NCBI RefSeq assembly: GCF_001294455.1
Contig: NZ_LIKT01000022.1
Span: 1-64,000 of the forward strand
Length of the DNA stretch: 64,000 bases
Origin: Phaeobacter sp. 11ANDIMAR09
GTDB lineage: Bacteria; Pseudomonadota; Alphaproteobacteria; Rhodobacterales; Rhodobacteraceae
Reading direction: 5' to 3'
In this document: in pieces, positions 35,925 to 44,491 of the stretch
How the letters are laid out: each line of letters starts with the position of its first letter
Numbering within the stretch: the first letter of the stretch is position 1
Translations under genes and position numbers: made by a program
The notes under the pieces: generated by a model
What the model was told of the DNA's origin: nothing
The model's input: only the letters and a program-made list of their open reading frames with translations
Database searches by the model: none

Positions 35925-36692
35925 ATGGATATCAAAGGCAGTTGTATCGTTGTAACCGGCGCCGCTCATGGCATTGGCAAAGGCCTAGCGCAGAAGTTTG
36001 CAGATCTGGGAGCCGCCCATGTGATCTGTGCCGATATTGACTTGGACGCGGCAAAGGTAACGGCTGCGCATATCGGTGGTGTTGCGCTGCATCTGGATGC
36101 GCGCAGTGAGGACAGTATCAAGGCGCTGATCGATACCGTCGAGGACAGCATCGCCCCAATCGATCTGTTCTGCTCGAACGCCGGGATACTTACCCTGGGT
36201 GGCTTTGAAGTGGCCAATGAGGAATGGCAAAAGATTTGGGATATTAATGTGATGTCTCATGTCTGGGCGGCGCGACATCTGGTTCCCCTGATGATGAAAC
36301 GTGGTGGCGGCTATATGCTTAACACCGCGTCTGCAGCGGGGCTGCTCAATCAGATTGGCGCCGCGCCTTATGGGGTGACCAAACATGCTGCTGTCGGTTT
36401 CGCGGAATGGCTGGCGATCACCTATGGTGATCAAGGGCTTGGGGTTTCCGTCCTTTGCCCCCAGGCGGTGCGATCTGAAATGACCAGAGGTTTTGAAGAC
36501 AGCGTCGCCAGTTTGGATGGCATGCTGGAACCTGATCTGGTTGCAGACTACTGCGTGAAGGCAATTGAAAACAAAGAGTTCCTCGTTCTACCGCATCCAC
36601 AGGTAAAAGAATACATGCAGGCCAAGGCATCAAATTATGGGCGTTGGATTGCCGGTATGCAAAAGCTGCGAGAGCGGTTCGGCGGGTTTTAA
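35925..36692 (+). CDS. Short-chain dehydrogenase/reductase
   Basis: A 255-residue classical SDR. The NAD(P)-binding motif is TGAAHGIG (residues 11-18), then NAG in CSNAGIL, the catalytic Ser in NTASAAG and YxxxK as YGVTK. Asp following the second strand (ICADIDLD) suggests NAD preference. It is convergent with the ten-gene acyl-CoA cluster and may serve the same pathway, for instance oxidising a hydroxyacyl intermediate; that is inference from position. Its promoter region (35813-35845) is strikingly AT-rich with repeated TATTAT elements. Confidence 0.85.
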   Translation: MDIKGSCIVVTGAAHGIGKGLAQKFADLGAAHVICADIDLDAAKVTAAHIGGVALHLDARSEDSIKALIDTVEDSIAPIDLFCSNAGILTLGGFEVANEEWQKIWDINVMSHVWAARHLVPLMMKRGGGYMLNTASAAGLLNQIGAAPYGVTKHAAVGFAEWLAITYGDQGLGVSVLCPQAVRSEMTRGFEDSVASLDGMLEPDLVADYCVKAIENKEFLVLPHPQVKEYMQAKASNYGRWIAGMQKLRERFGGF

Positions 36693-36725
36693 AGCTGAAC
36701 CAATACCAAGCCGCCAGATCGCGGC

Positions 36726-37589
36726 CTATCGTTTGATGGGCCGCATCAGACCTTCCTGCGCGACACTGGCAACCAACTGGCCATCCTGCGTATAGATAGA
36801 GCCACGGTTAAAACCACGGCCTCCGCCGCCAAAGGGAGAATCCATCGTATACAGGTGCCATTGATCAAATTGCACCGGAGCATGAAACCACATGGCATGA
36901 TCCAGGCTCGCCGTCATGGCTTCAGGCTTGTACCAGGTCAGCCCATGCGGACGCAGTGCTGACCCAAGCAGGCCAAAGTCAGAAGCATAGGCCATCAGCA
37001 CATGTTGCAACTGCGGCCCTGCCCCTTTGGCAGCCTCCATTCTGATCCACATATGATTGATATCACTTGTTTTATCAGGATTGAGCGGATCGCGTGGTTC
37101 AATATCACGGATTTCAAAGGGCCGCGGCCGGGTGAATTCAGCCCTGTGCTCCTCTGCGATCCGGTGCACATTTTGCCGATGCACCGCATCGCGGGACAAC
37201 AAGCCGTCAGGCGGTGGCACGTCAGGCATTTGGTGCTGATGCTCCCAGCCCTGTTCAAGGTGATGAAAGGAGGCCGCCAGGTTCAGGATCTGACGCCCAT
37301 TCTGGATTGCCGTAACCCGGCGAGTTGTGAAGCTGCCACCATCGCGCGCCGGGTCCACCTCGTAAATGACGGGCTTACTTGGATCCCCTGGCCGGATGAA
37401 ATAGGCATGCAAGGAGTGACACAAACGGTCTGGAACGCTGGCATAGGCCGCTGTGAGGGCCTGGGCAATGACCTGGCCCCCATAGATACGCATGGGGGTT
37501 TCTCCGCCTGATCCAATCCCGCGATAGAGATTGGTATCTAGCTCTTCCAAGTCGAGAAGATTGAGAAGAATGCTCCCGGCGTCAGTCAT
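36726..37589 (-). CDS. Acyl-CoA thioesterase II (TesB family)
   Basis: A 287-residue double-hotdog thioesterase that hydrolyses acyl-CoA to free acid and CoA. The GGQVIAQAL segment near residue 38 and ASDFGLLGSAL and SLDHAMWFH near 200-235 are TesB hallmarks. The catalytic Asp (ASD), Ser/Thr and Gln (VAQEGLMR) positions are filled. It is the last gene of the minus-strand cluster, 19 bases after the CoA ligase, with only a weak ribosome site. It may recycle CoA or release a dead-end product. Confidence 0.9.
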   Translation of the reverse strand: MTDAGSILLNLLDLEELDTNLYRGIGSGGETPMRIYGGQVIAQALTAAYASVPDRLCHSLHAYFIRPGDPSKPVIYEVDPARDGGSFTTRRVTAIQNGRQILNLAASFHHLEQGWEHQHQMPDVPPPDGLLSRDAVHRQNVHRIAEEHRAEFTRPRPFEIRDIEPRDPLNPDKTSDINHMWIRMEAAKGAGPQLQHVLMAYASDFGLLGSALRPHGLTWYKPEAMTASLDHAMWFHAPVQFDQWHLYTMDSPFGGGGRGFNRGSIYTQDGQLVASVAQEGLMRPIKR

Positions 37590-37608
37590 TTAGCAGATCT
37601 TTCTAAGT

Positions 37609-39564
37609 CTATTTTCGATCATTGGCATAGGCGATGAAGACATCAAAACTATCCGGATTGACCATCGAGTCCCGGTTCACGACCTTTTCAGGATCCCCCC
37701 CAAGTAGCAGTTTTTTAACCGGGACTTCCAGCTTTTTGCCAGACAGGGTCCGCGGTACTTCTGCAATTTCGATGATTTCATCCGGAACAAAACGCGCCGA
37801 AACAAACTGCCGGATCGAAGATTTGATCCGGTCTTTCAAGGCGTCATTCAGGCCGCCGGGTTCGGTCAGAACCACAAAGAGCGGCATAAAACTGTCCTTG
37901 CCGAGAAACTCCAGATCGACAACCAGACTGTCCTGAATTTCCGGAAGCGCCTCAACCGCCTGATAGATTTCCGATGAGCCCAGGCGCAATCCGCGACGGT
38001 TGATGGTCGCATCGGATCGGCCATAAATGACCGAGCCGCCTTCGGGGGTGATAGAGATCCAATCCCCGTGCCGCCAGATCCCAGGGTAGGTATCAAAATA
38101 GCTGTCATGTAGACGCGATCCGTCTTCATCTCCCCAAAAAAACAAGGGCATAGAGGGTAAAGGTTCGGTGCAAACCAGCTCCCCAACCTCACCCACCAGC
38201 TCGGCACCAAAGGGGTCAAAGGACCGGACGGCATTGCCCAGAGCACGGGCCTGCATTTCACCGGCTCGAACCGGTAGCATGACATTGCCCCCAACAAATG
38301 CACCGCAAAAATCGGTACCACCTGACAGGGGCGCCAGCCAAATATCTGGGCTGACCGAGCTGTAGACCCAGTCATACCCATCCGAAGTCATCGGCGAGCC
38401 CGTTGCGCCAAGGGACACCAAAGCGGAAAGGTCCAAATCTGCCCGCGGCGCAATACCCGCCTTGGCGCAGGCCGTGAAGAACGCAGCTCCGGCGCCAAAA
38501 TAGGTCATCTTTTCATCTGCTACCCTACGCCAGATATCCAACATATCCGGGTAGTTAGGGGCACGATCATAAAGCATAACCGTCGCGCCCTGCCCCAAGG
38601 CCCCCAGCTGCAGGTTCCACATCACCCAGCCAGAGGAGGTCAGCCAGCAAAAACGACTGCCTGGAGACAGATCCAGATGCAGCGATTGCTTGGAACCTTC
38701 CAGCAGGATACCGCCATGACCATGTACGATCGGCTTTGGGTTTCCGGTGGTGCCCGAGGAATAGACAATCCAGAGCGGGTGATCAAAATCCACCTGAGCA
38801 AAGCGCAACTCTGCCGGGCGGTCCAGCAGCTGCTCCCAGGCAACAGCCCCCTTGGGGCCTGGATCTTCACCGGAGTGGACATAGATACTCTGTTCAAGGC
38901 TGGGCAGATCCGCCACGACCCTGGCCATCTCCTCGCGGCGGCTGATGCATTTGCCGCCATGCAGATAGCTATCCTGATAAATCAGAACCTTGGGTTTGAT
39001 CTGGCGAAACCGGTCCAAAATGGCGACATGCCCCATATCCGGCGCGCAGAGCGACCAGATCGCCCCAAGACTGGTCGCGGCCAGACAGGCGATGATGGCG
39101 GATTCAGTATTGGGCAGAATGGCCGCGACCCGATCCCCCTGCCCGACACCCATATCACGCAGATGCGCCGCCAGGCTGGCGACCTGTGCGCGCAGCTCCT
39201 GCCAGCTCATCTCGGTGCGGCCAAAAGTTTCGGAATGAACGATAAGGGCCTGATTTTTCTCCTCAACCCCGCGACCGGTCAGGATGTTCTCAGCCCAGTT
39301 GAGCCTGGCCCCCGGAAACCATTTGGCCCCCGGCATCTTGCGTTCCACCAAGACAGTGGAAGCCTCGGCCGAAAACTCGATGTCGAAGTATTCACAGATT
39401 GACTGCCAAAAAGTTTCAAGCTCGGTGGTGCTCCAGGTCCAAAGCGCTGTGTAGTCGTCAAACGCCAGGCCCTTAGTCTGTTTCAACCAGGCCTGATAGG
39501 CCGCCAGTTGACTGGTCTGGGCGCGTTCAGGACTTGGGGTCCAGAGAATTGGATGTTCGTTCAT
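37609..39564 (-). CDS. Acetoacetyl-CoA synthetase-type CoA ligase
   Basis: A 651-residue ANL-superfamily acyl-CoA ligase matching acetoacetate-CoA ligase in length and motifs. The AMP-binding P-loop is YSSGTTGNPKP, with GRSDATINRRGLRLGSSEIY and the C-terminal adenylation Lys in RTLSGKKLEVPVKK. Its start overlaps the serine hydrolase stop by 4 bases (ATGA). In this cluster it could activate a short oxo- or hydroxy-acid rather than only acetoacetate, as some ligases of this branch do; that is inferred. Confidence 0.88.
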   Translation of the reverse strand: MNEHPILWTPSPERAQTSQLAAYQAWLKQTKGLAFDDYTALWTWSTTELETFWQSICEYFDIEFSAEASTVLVERKMPGAKWFPGARLNWAENILTGRGVEEKNQALIVHSETFGRTEMSWQELRAQVASLAAHLRDMGVGQGDRVAAILPNTESAIIACLAATSLGAIWSLCAPDMGHVAILDRFRQIKPKVLIYQDSYLHGGKCISRREEMARVVADLPSLEQSIYVHSGEDPGPKGAVAWEQLLDRPAELRFAQVDFDHPLWIVYSSGTTGNPKPIVHGHGGILLEGSKQSLHLDLSPGSRFCWLTSSGWVMWNLQLGALGQGATVMLYDRAPNYPDMLDIWRRVADEKMTYFGAGAAFFTACAKAGIAPRADLDLSALVSLGATGSPMTSDGYDWVYSSVSPDIWLAPLSGGTDFCGAFVGGNVMLPVRAGEMQARALGNAVRSFDPFGAELVGEVGELVCTEPLPSMPLFFWGDEDGSRLHDSYFDTYPGIWRHGDWISITPEGGSVIYGRSDATINRRGLRLGSSEIYQAVEALPEIQDSLVVDLEFLGKDSFMPLFVVLTEPGGLNDALKDRIKSSIRQFVSARFVPDEIIEIAEVPRTLSGKKLEVPVKKLLLGGDPEKVVNRDSMVNPDSFDVFIAYANDRK

Positions 39565-40772
39565 GTCAATACTGCTCCATGCACCAGCGCTTTGAGTTCG
39601 GCACGGGCCGGATAGGAACTGGAGGGCGCCAGCTGTGTGAAGAAAACCACCGAAAGATCCTGCACGGGATCCACCCAGAAGAAGGTTGACGCCATGCCGC
39701 CCCAGCTGAAGTCACCGATGGATCCAGGGCACCGCGCACGTGCCGGATCCAGCACAACCGCGCCGCCCAGACCAAAGCCCATGCCCTCCATAGGTTGTTC
39801 AGCAAAACTCTGCGGTCCCATGGAGGCAATATCGCCAGGAAGGTGGTTTTGTGTCATGAAATCAATAATTTTCGGAGAAAGGATAAATCCATCTTTGCCA
39901 CGCCCACCTTGCCGGATCATCTCGGCAAACAGCATATAGTCATCAATGGTGCCAACCAGCCCCCCTCCACCGGACATCATGTCAGCGGTTTCAAAGGGCG
40001 ATCCACCATGAAGATCAGTTAGGCGCAGCGTTTCACCGCCCGTCTTGGCCGAGTTCAGGGCCATGGCGTCTCCTGACAGCGGCGTATAAAGCGAGGCAAA
40101 GCGATTGCCTGCCCCTCGGGGCACCCGAAACCCGGTTTCTGCCATCCCGAGCGGTTGGAAGATTTCAGTTTCAAAAAACGCGGCAAGGGATTGACCTGAA
40201 ACAACTTCTACCACGCGTCCAAGCACATCTATGGCGACGGAGTATTCCCAGCGGCTGCCTGGTTGGAAGGCCAAAGGATAGCTTGCGAGATGCGCAACCA
40301 TCCTCCCCAAATCGCCCTGATTGGGTTTAAACATCAGCTGTTCCTTATCCATCGCCTGCGACAGAACACCAGGATTAAAGGGATAGCTAAGACCGGCAGT
40401 ATGGGTCAGCAACTCGTGCAAAGTCGGGGATCGCGAGGGCTCGGTCTGGTCAATCGAGGTGGCGCCGGGGATCAGCGCCTGCATCTCGGAAAACTCTGGA
40501 ATAAAATCTGACACAGGTGCGTCCAGATGAAAGAGCCCCTTTTCTGCCAAAATCATCAGCGCGACCGAAGTCACTGGCTTGGTCATGGAGTAGATACGCA
40601 CCAAGGTATCACGGGTGAAGTCGAGGTTTTCTTCGAGGTTTCGACGCCCCGCCGCATGAAAAAACTGCTCTTGCCCCCTCTGTTTGATCAGTAGCGAGCT
40701 TCCTGCATATTTTCTTTCATCCACATAGCGTTGCTGCCAATGCTTCAAGTTTTCCAGCCGGGTCTTGTCCAT
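39561..40772 (-). CDS. Serine hydrolase, class C beta-lactamase/esterase family
   Basis: A 403-residue protein of the beta-lactamase-related serine esterase family (EstB type). The nucleophile motif SxxK is SMTK (Ser62, Lys65), the second motif is YSV, and the third is WGG (SWGGMAST) in place of KTG. These are esterase rather than penicillinase features. No signal peptide is seen, so it is probably cytoplasmic. It overlaps the CoA ligase gene and follows the enoyl-CoA isomerase-like gene by 29 bases. A role in opening an ester or lactone that feeds the pathway is plausible but inferred. Confidence 0.85.
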   Translation of the reverse strand: MDKTRLENLKHWQQRYVDERKYAGSSLLIKQRGQEQFFHAAGRRNLEENLDFTRDTLVRIYSMTKPVTSVALMILAEKGLFHLDAPVSDFIPEFSEMQALIPGATSIDQTEPSRSPTLHELLTHTAGLSYPFNPGVLSQAMDKEQLMFKPNQGDLGRMVAHLASYPLAFQPGSRWEYSVAIDVLGRVVEVVSGQSLAAFFETEIFQPLGMAETGFRVPRGAGNRFASLYTPLSGDAMALNSAKTGGETLRLTDLHGGSPFETADMMSGGGGLVGTIDDYMLFAEMIRQGGRGKDGFILSPKIIDFMTQNHLPGDIASMGPQSFAEQPMEGMGFGLGGAVVLDPARARCPGSIGDFSWGGMASTFFWVDPVQDLSVVFFTQLAPSSSYPARAELKALVHGAVLT

Positions 40773-40801
40773 GCCCTCTGCCCTCCCCTTTGGTCCTGTC
40801 C

Positions 40802-41569
40802 TTATGAGCCCTGTTCGAGCATGCGCTGCATAGCTGCCTTGGTCTGACTGTTGAACCAGCCCCCATTTGGCCTGTTGCCACCGGCCTCCAACGCCGCTTT
40901 GATCTTTGCAATGGTGTCGCCCCGGAGCTGCTGCTTGATCGAGGCATAGGCAAGGAATGGCAGTTCTGCCAGCTTGCGGGCCTCAGACAAGGAATAGGCC
41001 TGCAGGTCTTCCAGGTCTTCGGCGATGATATCGATAAAGCCAAAGTTGCGCGCTGCAATGCAGCCGATGGGCTGGCCCGTCAGCATCAGGCGGCGCTGGC
41101 TATCACAACTCAACGTCGCCTTGGCAATTTCCAGCGGGCCCACCGGGAAGTCGGCCCCGACGCGCACCTCTGCCAGACCAAAGGAAGATTTAGTCATGGC
41201 CACCCGGCGATCACTGGCCAGAACAAAGAACAAGCCACCGGCAATGGCAGCTCCGGCGACCGAGGCAACAACCGGTTTGGGACAAGCATAGAGCGCCAGA
41301 AAGCCCTCATTTAGGCCGCGCACGATGGCATGTTGCTCGTCAAGGTCAAAATTCTGTGCTTCCTTCAGGTCAAGCCCGGCGGAAAACACCTTGAACGGAC
41401 TGGAAAGAATGATGGCGCGCACGCTGTCATCCTCTCCCAGCTGGGTGACCAATTCTGCAAAGGCCATCAGAAAACCCGCACTCAGCGCATTGACGGGACC
41501 ACGGCCGAGTTGCAGCTCAATAATCCCATCTCCAAGATCGCGCGTGCTGAGGTTGTCGTGGTCGGTCAT
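40802..41569 (-). CDS. Enoyl-CoA hydratase/isomerase family protein
   Basis: A 255-residue crotonase-fold protein. The CoA-binding and oxyanion-hole segments are FSAGLDLKEA and AGAAIAGGL. Only one of the two hydratase glutamates is kept: Glu134 in FGLAEVRVG, while the other position is Phe114. Delta3,Delta2-enoyl-CoA isomerases show this single-Glu pattern, so isomerase activity is more likely than hydration. ATG at 41567-41569 follows AGGAG; a longer frame upstream is rejected. A 189-base gap separates it from the kinase gene, so it may begin a second transcript. Confidence 0.85.
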   Translation of the reverse strand: MTDHDNLSTRDLGDGIIELQLGRGPVNALSAGFLMAFAELVTQLGEDDSVRAIILSSPFKVFSAGLDLKEAQNFDLDEQHAIVRGLNEGFLALYACPKPVVASVAGAAIAGGLFFVLASDRRVAMTKSSFGLAEVRVGADFPVGPLEIAKATLSCDSQRRLMLTGQPIGCIAARNFGFIDIIAEDLEDLQAYSLSEARKLAELPFLAYASIKQQLRGDTIAKIKAALEAGGNRPNGGWFNSQTKAAMQRMLEQGS

Positions 41570-41758
41570 CGCCGCTCTCCTTTGCTTTGAATCTGCCCTC
41601 TGTTGCCGAAGGCTTTGAGTGATATATTGCACAGCCCTGCCGCTCTGGGTCGAGAGCAAAGAGCTACGTAGAACCACGCATAGTGGATGCAGAGTTTGGT
41701 TTAGCCAAGAGAGGTAAACAAATGCAGCCCGATCTGACCTGCATTTGCTGTGGAGAAA
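41570..41758 (-). promoter_or_regulatory. Internal gap with hairpin in the acyl-CoA cluster
   Basis: This is the only large gap within the ten-gene cluster. Just after the kinase stop, a 9-bp perfect stem (41719-41727 with 41739-41747, CAAATGCAG / CTGCATTTG) could end or attenuate the first transcript. The rest may hold a promoter for the four downstream genes. No T-run follows directly, so termination is uncertain. Confidence 0.4.
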
Positions 41759-42787
41759 CTATTTTCCGAGCGCATCCAAACCGCTACGCGCAAAGAGTGA
41801 TACAAATCCCCCGAGCTTAACGGCCCGTTCCGGATTGGAAGCATTGCCATCTAGGGCACGTTTCAATACGCCCTGCAGGATGCCGCCCATGCGAAAGAAA
41901 CTGAACGAGAGATAGAAGCCAAAGTCATCAATCCCGGTCAATCCGCGCCGTTTGCAATAGCTTTCAATAAAGGCCTGGTCACTGGGTAGCCCCAGTGCTG
42001 TACGATCCACTCCGGCAAGGCCACGGCCTTCGGCACCGGGGGGCATTTGCCACTGCATGATGACCCCGGCAAGATCCGCATAGGGATGCCCAATGGTGGA
42101 CAGCTCCCAATCGAGCACAGCCCGACAATCAGTGCCTTGACTGGCAAAAATCATATTGTCGATCCGGTAATCCCCATGCACCAATCCACGCTGGCCGTCG
42201 TCTTTTGGCATTGCTTTTTCAAGCGCTTGGATCAATTCGTTCATCTCGGGGATGGCCTCGGTTTCCGAGGCGCGATACTGTTTGGTCCATCGCGCCAACT
42301 GACGCTCAAAATAGTTTCCGGGCGGTCCATAATCTGCGAGGCCAATTGCTTCGACATCAACCTGATGCAGCGAAGAAAGCACACGGTTCATTTCATCCAT
42401 CACCCCTGCGCGAGCCTGAGCATCCAAATCCTTCATACGCGGATCGGTGATATTGCGCCCCTCGACGTGATCCATCACATAGAAAGAAGATCCAAGGATA
42501 TCATCATCTTCGCACAGAAGATGCATCTTGGCGACCGGGACATCCGTACCGGCCAAAGCCTTTTGCACGCGAAACTCACGATCCACGGCATGGGCGGATT
42601 TCAGCAATACCCCCGGCGGTTTGCGCCGTAACACATAATTCCCCGCCTTTGTCTTCAACATGAAGGTGGGGTTTGATTGTCCAGTTTCGAACTTCACCAC
42701 TTCAAAATCACTGTCAAACCCGGGCAGGCGCCCGCGAAGATAGGCAGCTACGGCCTCTCGATCCAGGGTCTGGGTCTTTGTGCTCAT
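41759..42787 (-). CDS. APH-fold kinase, LvaA / ACAD10-11 type
   Basis: A 342-residue phosphotransferase of the aminoglycoside-phosphotransferase/choline kinase superfamily. The catalytic loop is HGDYRIDN (His204, Asp206, Asn211) and the metal-binding motif is DWELS (Asp226). The N-terminal GQSNPTFML is the nucleotide loop. This branch includes the kinase domain of mammalian ACAD10/ACAD11 and bacterial LvaA, which phosphorylate 4-hydroxyacyl-CoA, and is not an antibiotic-resistance enzyme. It lies in one transcript with two acyl-CoA dehydrogenases, which fits that chemistry. The actual hydroxyacyl substrate is unknown. Confidence 0.88.
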   Translation of the reverse strand: MSTKTQTLDREAVAAYLRGRLPGFDSDFEVVKFETGQSNPTFMLKTKAGNYVLRRKPPGVLLKSAHAVDREFRVQKALAGTDVPVAKMHLLCEDDDILGSSFYVMDHVEGRNITDPRMKDLDAQARAGVMDEMNRVLSSLHQVDVEAIGLADYGPPGNYFERQLARWTKQYRASETEAIPEMNELIQALEKAMPKDDGQRGLVHGDYRIDNMIFASQGTDCRAVLDWELSTIGHPYADLAGVIMQWQMPPGAEGRGLAGVDRTALGLPSDQAFIESYCKRRGLTGIDDFGFYLSFSFFRMGGILQGVLKRALDGNASNPERAVKLGGFVSLFARSGLDALGK

Positions 42788-42798
42788 CTTCTGCTCCC

Positions 42799-43449
42799 TC
42801 AGCTATAGGTCAAAAGCTCCGCACGTTCCTGATTATGGAAGTGCGGCACTGAATTGAATTCATGGAGAAAGAACTTCTCTCCTGAGAATACGAAACGGCT
42901 GGTCGAGGTGTTTTTGATCTGAAGATTCAAGGCTATCATCTGATCATTCGGTATTGCCAGGCTTGCGGCGACAAGCCGTGCAATGACACCCCCAGAACTT
43001 ACAACTAGAACCCGCTCGGCCTGGACCGAGATCGCATCAACACGGGCCTGTTCGATCCGTTCGCAGAACTGTACCCAGCTCTCGCGGGCTTGGGAAATAC
43101 CGCCCTTTTGCCAGTCGGCAAGCGTGTCCTTCAAGGCGCGAAAATGGGTTTTGCGATCGGTGATCACATCTCGCGGCGCCCGACCGCCAAACCGACTGTG
43201 TAGCAGGTCGTGAAAATCATATTCGTTCCAGCCTCTATGTTCCCCAACGGGCCCTGCAAACCCCATCTCCTCCAGGGTTTGCTTTTGACGAGACAGGCTA
43301 CCGGTGATCATCCGGTCAGGGACCCAGCCAAGCCCACGCAACGTGTCACCCAGGGCGCGCGATTGTTGCCGCCCCAGGTCGCTCAGCTCATCATAGTTGT
43401 CGGCCCCAAAAGAGGCCTGCCCATGGCGAACGATCAGCAGTTCCGCCAT
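42799..43449 (-). CDS. Histidine phosphatase-family protein, altered site
   Basis: A 216-residue protein of the phosphoglycerate mutase-like histidine phosphatase superfamily. The phosphate-accepting RHG motif is intact (His9 in LLIVRHGQ). At the second histidine position, normally S-H-G-G, the sequence is SSGGVIARL with Ser152. Catalysis may be weakened or changed. It sits between the kinase and the flavoprotein genes with short spacings (11 and 2 bases). It could act on a phosphorylated pathway intermediate or as a pseudo-enzyme; both are inferences. Confidence 0.8.
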   Translation of the reverse strand: MAELLIVRHGQASFGADNYDELSDLGRQQSRALGDTLRGLGWVPDRMITGSLSRQKQTLEEMGFAGPVGEHRGWNEYDFHDLLHSRFGGRAPRDVITDRKTHFRALKDTLADWQKGGISQARESWVQFCERIEQARVDAISVQAERVLVVSSGGVIARLVAASLAIPNDQMIALNLQIKNTSTSRFVFSGEKFFLHEFNSVPHFHNQERAELLTYS

Positions 43450-43451
43450 GA

Positions 43452-44447
43452 TCAGCTGTTGAACTCGCGGGCCAGTTTCTGGCCCGCGGCTTTGTATTCA
43501 TCGGCAATGCGATCGACCAATTCGCCCGCTGTGCAAATGGAGTCGACAGCGCCAATCCCCTGGCCTGAGCCCCAGATCTCTTTCCAAGCCTTTGGTTTGG
43601 ACGAGCCACTGCCAAAATTCATAGAAGAAGAATCTGCGCTTTCCAAATTGTCTGGGTCCAGGCCGGCATTGACGATAGATTTCTTCAGGTAGTTACCGGA
43701 AACACCTGTGAACAAAGACGAATACACGATGTCATCAGCGCCGCTGTCGACGATCATCTGCTTGTATTCAGGCTGGGCGTTTGCCTCATGCGTGGCGATA
43801 AAGGGCGAACCCGCATAGCCAAAATCCGCCCCCAAAGCACGGGCCGCAAGCAAGGATTCACCACAGGCAATGGCCCCGGACAGGGCAACAGGCCCATCAA
43901 ACCAGCTACGAATTTCGCGGATCAGTGCAAAGGGAGACTGCTGGCCGGCATGGCCGCCTGCCCCTGCAGCCACAGCAATCAGACCGTCAGCCCCTTTTTC
44001 AATGGCCTTTTTGGCAAAGGTATTGTTTATCACATCATGCAGCACAACTCCGCCGCAGGAATGAGCCGCTTCATTGACCTCGGGACGCGCCCCAAGAGAT
44101 GTGATCCAGATTGGCACATTCCAGCGGTGGCAAATCTCCAGATCCCGCTCCAATCGTGTGTTTGAGCGGTGAACGATCTGGTTCACGGCAAAAGGCGCAG
44201 CTGGCTGGTCCGGGTTCTCTTGATTGTGGCGATCCAGCTCTTCGGTGATCTGCTTGAGCCAGGCTTCAAGCAGGATCGGATCCCCTTCGCCCTCGCGCGC
44301 ATTCAGCGCCGGGAAAGAGCCAACGATCCCGGCCTTGCACTGGGCAATGACCAGTTCTGGAACCGAAATGATAAACAGCGGCGACCCGATCAGCGGAATG
44401 CGCAGACCCTGCAGCGCCTTTGGCAGGCGTTGATTGGTTGAAGACAT
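43452..44447 (-). CDS. Nitronate monooxygenase-like FMN protein
   Basis: A 331-residue TIM-barrel flavoprotein of the nitronate monooxygenase / 2-nitropropane dioxygenase family. FMN-phosphate-binding segments are AAGAGGHAGQQSP and LSGAIACGESLLAARALGADFGYAGSPF. The related enzyme FabK reduces enoyl thioesters, so in an acyl-CoA cluster a reductase or dehydrogenase role is possible. The neighbouring spacing is tight on the downstream side (2 bases). The substrate cannot be told from sequence. Confidence 0.85.
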   Translation of the reverse strand: MSSTNQRLPKALQGLRIPLIGSPLFIISVPELVIAQCKAGIVGSFPALNAREGEGDPILLEAWLKQITEELDRHNQENPDQPAAPFAVNQIVHRSNTRLERDLEICHRWNVPIWITSLGARPEVNEAAHSCGGVVLHDVINNTFAKKAIEKGADGLIAVAAGAGGHAGQQSPFALIREIRSWFDGPVALSGAIACGESLLAARALGADFGYAGSPFIATHEANAQPEYKQMIVDSGADDIVYSSLFTGVSGNYLKKSIVNAGLDPDNLESADSSSMNFGSGSSKPKAWKEIWGSGQGIGAVDSICTAGELVDRIADEYKAAGQKLAREFNS

Positions 44448-44491
44448 ATTTTCGTCCTTATTTCAGTATTCTACCGGGCTTTTATAACCCG

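Noticed and set aside
39561-40772. Beta-lactamase resistance gene
   Set aside because: The third motif is WGG, not KTG, and there is no signal peptide; it fits a cytoplasmic EstB-type esterase in a catabolic operon.
41759-42787. Aminoglycoside resistance gene
   Set aside because: The fold is APH-like, but the HGDYRIDN and DWELSTIGHP motifs and the acyl-CoA context match the ACAD10/11-LvaA branch, not resistance enzymes.
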